Of a stretch of DNA of 6,860 nt, positions 1 to 5,200 are shown piece by piece. The stretch covers positions 1 to 6,860 of the forward strand of contig JASFIT010000256.1 in NCBI GenBank assembly GCA_050122535.1, in the 5' to 3' direction. The translations under genes were made by a program, and so were the position numbers. Under the pieces are notes generated by a model. That model searched no databases and had not been told where the DNA came from. It worked only from the letters and a program-made list of their open reading frames with translations. This DNA comes from JASFEQ01 sp050122535. Its GTDB lineage: Bacteria > Desulfobacterota > DSM-4660 > Desulfatiglandales > HGW-15. Numbering within the stretch: position 1 is the stretch's first letter; each line of letters opens with the position of its first letter.

Positions 1-21
1 GGTAAGAGTGAAGTCAAGCAC
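1..21 (-). CDS. 5' end of a leftward gene running off the window; possibly acyl-CoA dehydrogenase-like
   Basis: On the minus strand a GTG at 21-19 opens a frame reading (M/V)LDFTLT to the window edge. It lies 7 nt after AGGAGG, within a 12-nt SD perfectly complementary to the 16S tail. That ribosome binding site, rather than the seven codons, is the reason for calling a start. Acyl-CoA dehydrogenases very often begin with M(L)DF-x-L-[ST]-E-E-Q, and this peptide fits the opening of that pattern. Those FAD enzymes oxidise acyl-CoA thioesters in beta-oxidation or related aromatic and fatty acid degradation. Seven residues cannot establish a family, so the product name is a guess, while the presence of a gene start is fairly likely. 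The next gene upstream on the same strand ends at 440, about 420 bp away, so a separate promoter is expected. Confidence 0.5.
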
Positions 22-22
22 T

Positions 23-34
23 GGATCACCTCCT
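23..34 (-). promoter_or_regulatory. Exceptionally strong Shine-Dalgarno sequence for the left-edge gene
   Basis: Read on the minus strand these bases are AGGAGGTGATCC, the complement of the conserved 16S rRNA 3' tail GGATCACCTCCT over all 12 positions. The GTG at 21-19 follows the AGGAGG core by 7 nt. This decides the start of the partial gene and suggests efficient translation initiation, which may compensate for the GTG start codon. Confidence 0.6.
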
Positions 35-55
35 ATATAATCGTAACCGTTAACA

Positions 56-108
56 GGTTCAGGGTTCAAAGGTTCATATCGGACTTTTTATGACCTATAA
101 ACCCTGAA
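56..108. repeat. GGTTCA direct repeats and an overlapping inverted repeat
   Basis: GGTTCA occurs at 56-61, 63-68 and 71-76, with steps of 7 and 8 nt. TTCAGGGTT at 58-66 is the exact inverted complement of AACCCTGAA at 100-108, giving a 9-bp stem with a 33-nt loop. On the minus strand this lies in the presumed leader of the left-edge gene, just upstream of its SD. It could be a dispersed intergenic repeat, an operator or chance; no function is assigned. Confidence 0.35.
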
Positions 109-307
109 TCCCATTTTGATCGGAAAACACCAGATCTGTGAACGGCTACTGATGATTTTAAAATATCCTCCTCAAGTTTCGCACCCCCAAAACGATGTAA
201 CGTATTTTACAGGAATCATTTGGCATTTAATTTTCTTGTGAATGAGAAATCAGAATTCAAAATCCTGACGCCGAAACTTCTCAATAAGTCCGGGCATTCC
301 GGTTGCT

Positions 308-342
308 TCCCCCTTTGTAAAAGGGGGATCGAGGGGGATTTT
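308..342. repeat. Perfect hairpin with an extra GAGGGGGATTTT tail; REP-like dispersed intergenic element
   Basis: The arms TCCCCCTTT (308-316) and AAAGGGGGA (320-328) pair perfectly over 9 bp around a 3-nt loop. A second G5 run follows in GAGGGGGATTTT (331-342), which could compete for the C5 arm. Elements of the form CCCCCTTTgtAAAGGGGG followed by another GGGGGATT are, from memory, frequent in intergenic DNA of several bacterial lineages including Desulfobacterota. It lies about 100 bp downstream of the stop of the gene at 440-1441 and could help end its transcript. There is no proper U-tract directly after the stem on the minus strand, so I call it a repeat and not an intrinsic terminator. 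Confidence 0.5.
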
Positions 343-439
343 CCTCAACGTGCATCTTGCTAAAGCTCACTTCAGCGCGCTTATCGCACGAGCGTAGCTT
401 AACTATACCACCAGCCAAGTTTGTGGGTTTTGAAAATAA

Positions 440-1441
440 CTAAATGGTTTTTTTGTCCCGTTGGGCGAGTTCCTTCTCAACAAGGGGGAGATCGGTCCAA
501 GGGGTGGGCTTCGCTTTAAGGCTTTTTAGCACAGAGGTCTGCATGTGAGGGACCAGGGTATTCTGCCAATTACGCGCAAGCTGTGGATCCTTGAGCCACC
601 CAAGCACATTTCTTGCGCGCTTCACGCCAAGGGGGTGGCGCTCATCCTGAAACAACCTCTTTAGGACCGCAGCGCTCGTGGGGTTATCCACAAAATACGC
701 CGCAGCTCCTGCAGCGCGTTTTTCCTGTTTGACCATCACCATGAGCACGGTGGCAAATTCATCTGCCACATCGATATTAGAGGAGAAGGGGTGTTTCCAC
801 TTGGACAGCAAAACACGTCCGATCTCATGAAAAACGGAAAATGAGAGCGCATCTCTTGTTGTTTCTTTGTCGTCGATAACATCATAAAGGTGGTACACGT
901 ACTCCGCACAGATGACAACCCCGGATCTATCAACGAAAGCTTTCGGTGCGCCGCACTTTTTAACGCCGATGGGGAATGTGTCGAACACGAAGAGGCGTTG
1001 GAGCTGCCGCTCAAATTCCCGCAGGATCTTGTTGGCCGCATGCATTTGATCTGCGGTGCCGCGGGCCGCGCGAACGGTGACCGTGACCACCCTGGCCTGA
1101 GCCCCCGTTCGATTGTCAAACAGCAGGTAATGGTCCCCTGATTTCTGGGTTGTCACTGAAAAGGAGAGGCGCTTTTCCACTCTCCCCATGAACAGGGGGC
1201 GACGTTTGTCAGGAGGACCCTGGTAACTCTTCGCGTCCACAAGACCCACCAAAATATCACCATTGCTCTCCACCTGCACGGCCACGACGGCGTCTTTTGG
1301 GAGGTTCCTGAGTCTGATCCTTTTCCATTGTCCGCTGGGCACATCCACATTGAGTGTCACGGGCCCGCTCACGGCAAAGGCATTGAGCCCGAGGGAGCAA
1401 AAAATAAGACTGAAAAGGAATGTTTTGAGGCCTTTTGGCAT
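440..1441 (-). CDS. Secreted DUF4344-family putative metallopeptidase with degenerate zinc motif (HEIGR)
   Basis: This is a 333-residue exported protein. Residues 1-23 form a Sec signal peptide: Lys at 3 and 6, a hydrophobic core FLFSLIFCSLGL, and a cleavage site after AFA. No lipobox precedes Cys15. Residues 24-126 look like a beta-sandwich of the PPC type, ending in a GDHYLLFDNR segment typical of such domains. Residues 130-240 match the DUF4344 'putative metallopeptidase' pattern: C163, a second cysteine in VVICAEY (C178), then FHEIGR (204-209) and IDVADEFA (223-230). The family norm is HExxH, so the second zinc histidine is Arg209 here (codon CGT, one transition from CAT). The Glu I recall just before the D-x-x-D pair is also absent (I223), so the protein may be a non-catalytic or altered enzyme. 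The remaining helices to residue 333 are unassigned. An in-frame TAA lies 12 nt before the ATG, fixing this start; only a weak AAGAA precedes it. The stop is TAG. Confidence 0.8.
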   Translation of the reverse strand: MPKGLKTFLFSLIFCSLGLNAFAVSGPVTLNVDVPSGQWKRIRLRNLPKDAVVAVQVESNGDILVGLVDAKSYQGPPDKRRPLFMGRVEKRLSFSVTTQKSGDHYLLFDNRTGAQARVVTVTVRAARGTADQMHAANKILREFERQLQRLFVFDTFPIGVKKCGAPKAFVDRSGVVICAEYVYHLYDVIDDKETTRDALSFSVFHEIGRVLLSKWKHPFSSNIDVADEFATVLMVMVKQEKRAAGAAAYFVDNPTSAAVLKRLFQDERHPLGVKRARNVLGWLKDPQLARNWQNTLVPHMQTSVLKSLKAKPTPWTDLPLVEKELAQRDKKTI

Positions 1442-1788
1442 AAGAAATTCTTATCATCTGGGTTAGAGCGGGTCAAGCGTTGGAGGATCCTTTTGCCGGG
1501 GTGAGGCGGTGCCTTACATGCTATGAAATGTACCCTATTATAATCTTAAGAAATATGTAAACTTTTGCTAATTAGTGGGATTATGTTTCCCATTCCTTGG
1601 TACTGCTTTACATAAGCATTAAACTGAAGTCCACCTTCAAACCTAAGTCTCTTAATTTCCAGCCAAATTTTGATGAATCCAACCCGCAAACTCCGGCACG
1701 GATTTTGCGAAGATATAGATATTTTCGGATATTGATCAGCCCAGAAATGACTGAATCTAATTCATATTAAACTTATAGGGATTTTTCC

Positions 1789-1817
1789 TTGACAATTATG
1801 GCGCTCTTGTGGGAAAT
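1789..1817 (+). promoter_or_regulatory. Weak candidate promoter for the giant gene
   Basis: A perfect TTGACA at 1789-1794 stands in the AT-rich part of the intergenic region on the strand of the giant gene. At the ideal 17-nt spacing the -10 position reads GGAAAT, which shares only three of six bases with TATAAT. If used, it would give a leader of roughly 420 nt before the ATG at 2244. Offered only as the best -35 box seen. Confidence 0.2.
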
Positions 1818-2231
1818 CTGAGCCGCTTACCCTTGCTAGAAAAGGGATTTAACATCCACAGTACTCTAGCGAGCAGCCTAGCGGCAAAAGGGTCGTCGGG
1901 GCGATCAAGCAATTTACTAAGTACTGCCTCATTCCGCACAAAAAAAGCACCAAAAATCCAACATTTTGATTCATTTGATGGACTATCAGGATCTCTAGAG
2001 CTTCGGTCCTAAATCCATTGGCGATAGGTGTTCAGCGATGGGGTTTTTTGCCCTTTTCTCGTTCAATAACCCCTTTAAAGCAAACCTTCTGCTCAGAGGC
2101 CATCTTGTTTTACTTTGATCCCGCTAAAGTCAATGCCCTGTCGTCAGTTGTATTCAATAGATACCCATATCATTTCACTGCAATCCCGCACGACAAAACA
2201 TCCCACACGTTAACTCGCCCTTCAGGAGCCT

Positions 2232-2238
2232 AGGAGGT
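2232..2238 (+). promoter_or_regulatory. Strong Shine-Dalgarno of the LEPR-XLL giant gene
   Basis: AGGAGGT ends 5 nt before the ATG at 2244, an ideal spacing. An in-frame TAA at 2211-2213 with no ATG, GTG or TTG between it and 2244 makes this the only possible start. A second, weaker AGGAG lies at 2224-2228. Confidence 0.85.
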
Positions 2239-2243
2239 CACCC

Positions 2244-5200
2244 ATGGGACTCGCTAGACAGATCAGGAGATTGAGGAAACGGAAAGAGGCGACTGCCGCC
2301 AAGAAGCGCCGCAAAGCACTCATCGAACCCCTAGAGCCGCGCATCCTGCTCTCAGCCGACATTGAGCCGGAAGCGGGTCAGGTCATCAGCACTGGCCTGA
2401 ATGCTCTTGCCGATTGGGCCGATGAGCTGGACACGTTCGATGAGTTGGGTCAGTCCCTTCCCATTGTGGATCAGTCCATTGGCGAAGTGCTCGACGTGGG
2501 CGGTATCCTCCGGGACCATCTTGCGGACGCTGTAGAGACCTATTTTGAGGATCCCGACCCAAGCACGCCTGGTGTGGTTGAAACGGCCACCACGGACGGT
2601 CTCAACGTTGCCCTGAGGGACCTGGACGTGACGGCTGGGGGGCTTTCCATAACTGTGGATGACGCCACTGTCGAAGGAGACCTTTATACGACACCTGATG
2701 GAGAAGAACTCAGATTCCACCTTATCCTTGAGGCGACCCGAACGACCGATGTGGACATGGACCTGGGTTCTGAGGCGGAAGCTGCTGGACTCTATCTTGA
2801 CTCGCCCTCCAGTGTACCGCTCGAGACCAGCATCATCTTCGATTTCTCCTTTGGTGTGGATCTTTCTGACGGGTCGGTAGATGAGGGCGACTTCTTTATT
2901 CGGCCTCAATCCATGACCCTTGGCGCGAATGTTGATGCCCAGGCCCTGGACTTTACTATGGGTTACGGCTTCCTGGAACTGGTCGTTGAAGATGGGGATC
3001 TTGGGCTGGATGCCGGGATTGCCGTTGACTTCGTAAATCCGGATGCGGACACCCAGGGGAACATCACAATTCAGGAGTTTGAGGACACACCTGTGGATGA
3101 TCTCGTGGAGGTCACGGCCACCGGTGAAGCATCAGCGGTCCTACCGGTGGAGGCAGACTATCTGCCCTTTTCCGTAGGGGGCAATCCCACAATCATCATT
3201 ACGGACACCAATCTGTTCGACACGACAGCCCCGGCCGTTGCTTTCAATGCTGACTTTGATGCCATCGAACAGTTCAACATAGACGCAGAGCAAGCCATGC
3301 GCGCTGGGTTTGATGCCCTGGCAGACCTTGGCGATGATGTGGATGGGGGAAACGAACTTGGCACTCAGCTCCCATTTCTGAACACCTCGCTGGGCCAGGT
3401 CATGGACCTGGGAGGCTTTCTTGCAGAAATACTGGTGGATCCATTGAGCGCCCTCCTTGAAGGAGAAGAAGGAGTTAGCCCTGATGATTTGATGGCAGCC
3501 ATTGAGGGGGCCCTTTTAAATAAAGGGGCTTCCATTGAGAACCTCACCCACGCCTTTGAAAACAACGTACACAGTTTCAATCTAGCCTTCCAGGCTGAGG
3601 AGAGAGAAACCCTAACGTTACAATTCAGTGACGAGTTATCCATTATCGGACTGGCCCTTGAGGGCGAATTCACGCTGGATCTTATGGTGGACTTCGGACT
3701 GAACCTCACGCTTGGCGTCGATTTGTCCATGCTTCCAGCCCTGGGCGATGCCTTTTTCGTCCAATTACACGAGCGCCCAGGCGGCACACCCACACTGGAG
3801 GCCCGCCTCGAGGTGCCGACGGGAAGTCTCAGTGCTCGTCTCGGCATTCTTGACGTAGAGGCCGCACTCACGCAGGCCAGTCTGCTCGCGGCGCTCACCT
3901 TGGGGATGACGGATCCCAATGGAGATGGGCGAACCTCCTTGAACGAGATCTTGGGCACGCCGTCCCAAGATCTGGTCAACACCACGGCAAATGGTTCCAT
4001 GGAGCTAGGCATTGCCTTGTCTGCGGACCTTGCGGGCCTGGAAATCGTTTCCGGCGCAGAGCCCATGGTTGTTCTGAGCGACCCTGATATCTTCGACGGT
4101 TTGCTCCCTGAAGAGGGACCAGAGACCCGGAACTTTGATGATTTGGGAGGGTTCGGGAACCTGAGTGCCCTGACGCTTCAGGGCCTGTTCACCAAGCTGG
4201 GCGATTGGCTTGGGTGGATCGGCAACTCATCGGGCTTCGATATCGAGATCCCTTTCACCGACGGGACCGTCCTGAGCGACGTCCTCGACTACGCAAAGGC
4301 ATTCGGCGACCTGGTCCTTGGTGCCCTCACTCCCTCTGATGACACCGGCGGTGATTCCGGTGAGGAAGAGGGCGGCCCAGCCTTCAGCAGCCTTGGGGGT
4401 CTGACTGACCTTCTGTCGGGCATCATCTCCAACTTCGCCTACGATTCTGAGGACAAGGCGCTCACCTTCGAATTGGGCTTTGACGAGACCATTGAGGGCC
4501 TGACCACGGACCTGGCCTTCGGCTTTGACCTGGGTGAACTGGCCGGACTGGAGACCAGCAGCACCATTACCCTCACCCCGCGCCTCATGGGAGACATGAA
4601 ACTGGGTGTCTTGCTCCAGTGGCCCGGAGCGGATTTTGTGCTCGAGGAGACGACGCCCCTGAGCGAGCTGAACGCTGGTGCTGGTGTTATTATCGACGAG
4701 GGCGTGGCCGACTTGCGTGTGCAGCTCCGCGACGGTACAACTTTCGAGGTTACCTTTGACGGCGCCGTCAATGTGGGCCAGGTTCTGCAGATGTTGCGTG
4801 ATGCGGCAACGGATGCGGGTCTGGCCGATGGTTGGCTCGACGCCCAAATCAATACAGAAACCAAAGGCATCGACCTGATTCAGGGCGATGATGTCCCTGA
4901 CAATGGCTTCGAGTTTATGGCCTCGGCCATCAACGGTTCGGTGGCCGGTCATGGGCTTCGCGTCGCGGGCAAAGAACACGACAATTCCGGCCGGATCCTA
5001 GGCGGCCCGTTACATGGGGAGACCTTCTCGGATAATTTCTTTATTCAGGACCCCAGCCTGGCAGCCGAAGTAACCCTCACCGCTTCTGATGTGGATGCCC
5101 TTGCGAACCTGGGCTTCATCGGCCTTTCCATTGACGACGCAACGGCCTCCGGCACAATTGAGGCAAGCCTTGACTTCGGTGATCCAGCAGGCCGCGAGGA

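Larger units (their letters stand above)
22..439. other. Intergenic region with short repeats and one hairpin; no gene seen
   Basis: This is AT-richer sequence between two leftward genes. I find no credible reading frame or RNA gene. It contains the SD of the left gene (23-34), three GGTTCA copies (56-76), an inverted repeat TTCAGGGTT/AACCCTGAA (58-66 and 100-108), and the hairpin element at 308-342. The promoter of the left gene should lie here, but no convincing -35/-10 pair was found on the minus strand. Confidence 0.6.
1442..2243. other. Divergent intergenic region of about 800 bp; no convincing gene
   Basis: The region separates the leftward metallopeptidase-like gene from the rightward giant gene, so it should hold both promoters. 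It is AT-rich from about 1530 to 1800, unlike the flanking genes. Two open frames on the plus strand (1809-2012 and 2018-2233, each under 72 codons) have no SD, no recognisable protein and ordinary intergenic composition. Small symmetric elements seen include AAGAAATTCTT (1442-1452), ATTATAAT (1537-1544), CTCTAGAG (1993-2000) and GGGGTT/AACCCC (2040-2045 and 2068-2073). None is diagnostic. No tRNA or known riboswitch consensus was recognised. Confidence 0.6.

Noticed and set aside
8..34. Resemblance to the 3' end of a 16S rRNA gene (GTGAAGTC followed by CTGGATCACCTCCT)
   Set aside because: The middle of helix 45 and its flank are missing and no spacer or tRNA follows. The match is better explained by the opposite strand, where it is a perfect SD at the right distance from a GTG start.
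361..402. TAAAGCT/AGCTTAA imperfect inverted repeat as an attachment or recombination site
   Set aside because: The arms are short with one mismatch, and no integrase or matching second site is present in the window.
736..1457. Alternative frames on both strands within the DUF4344 gene
   Set aside because: They overlap a gene with a signal peptide and recognisable family motifs and show no protein features of their own.
1537..1561. Minus-strand TTTACA and TATAAT as a promoter for the 440-1441 gene
   Set aside because: Both hexamers are good but only 13 nt separate them, too short for a sigma-70 promoter. No alternative pairing with 16-18 nt spacing was found.
1820..2010. Possible riboswitch in the leader of the giant gene
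   Set aside because: The GC-richer stretch around 1870-1910 lacks the conserved core of the cyclic-di-GMP class or any other class I can recall. No clear multi-stem fold was apparent by eye.
1809..2233. Two short plus-strand open frames (67 and 71 codons) before the giant gene
   Set aside because: Neither has an SD, recognisable protein or coding-like composition, and the second would need a TTG start. Its stop overlapping the giant gene's SD is probably chance.
2352..4979. Long minus-strand open frames opposite the giant gene (for example 2352-2909, 3365-4066, 4227-4979)
   Set aside because: They are antisense shadows of a long, biased plus-strand coding region. No SD, domain or sensible composition supports them.
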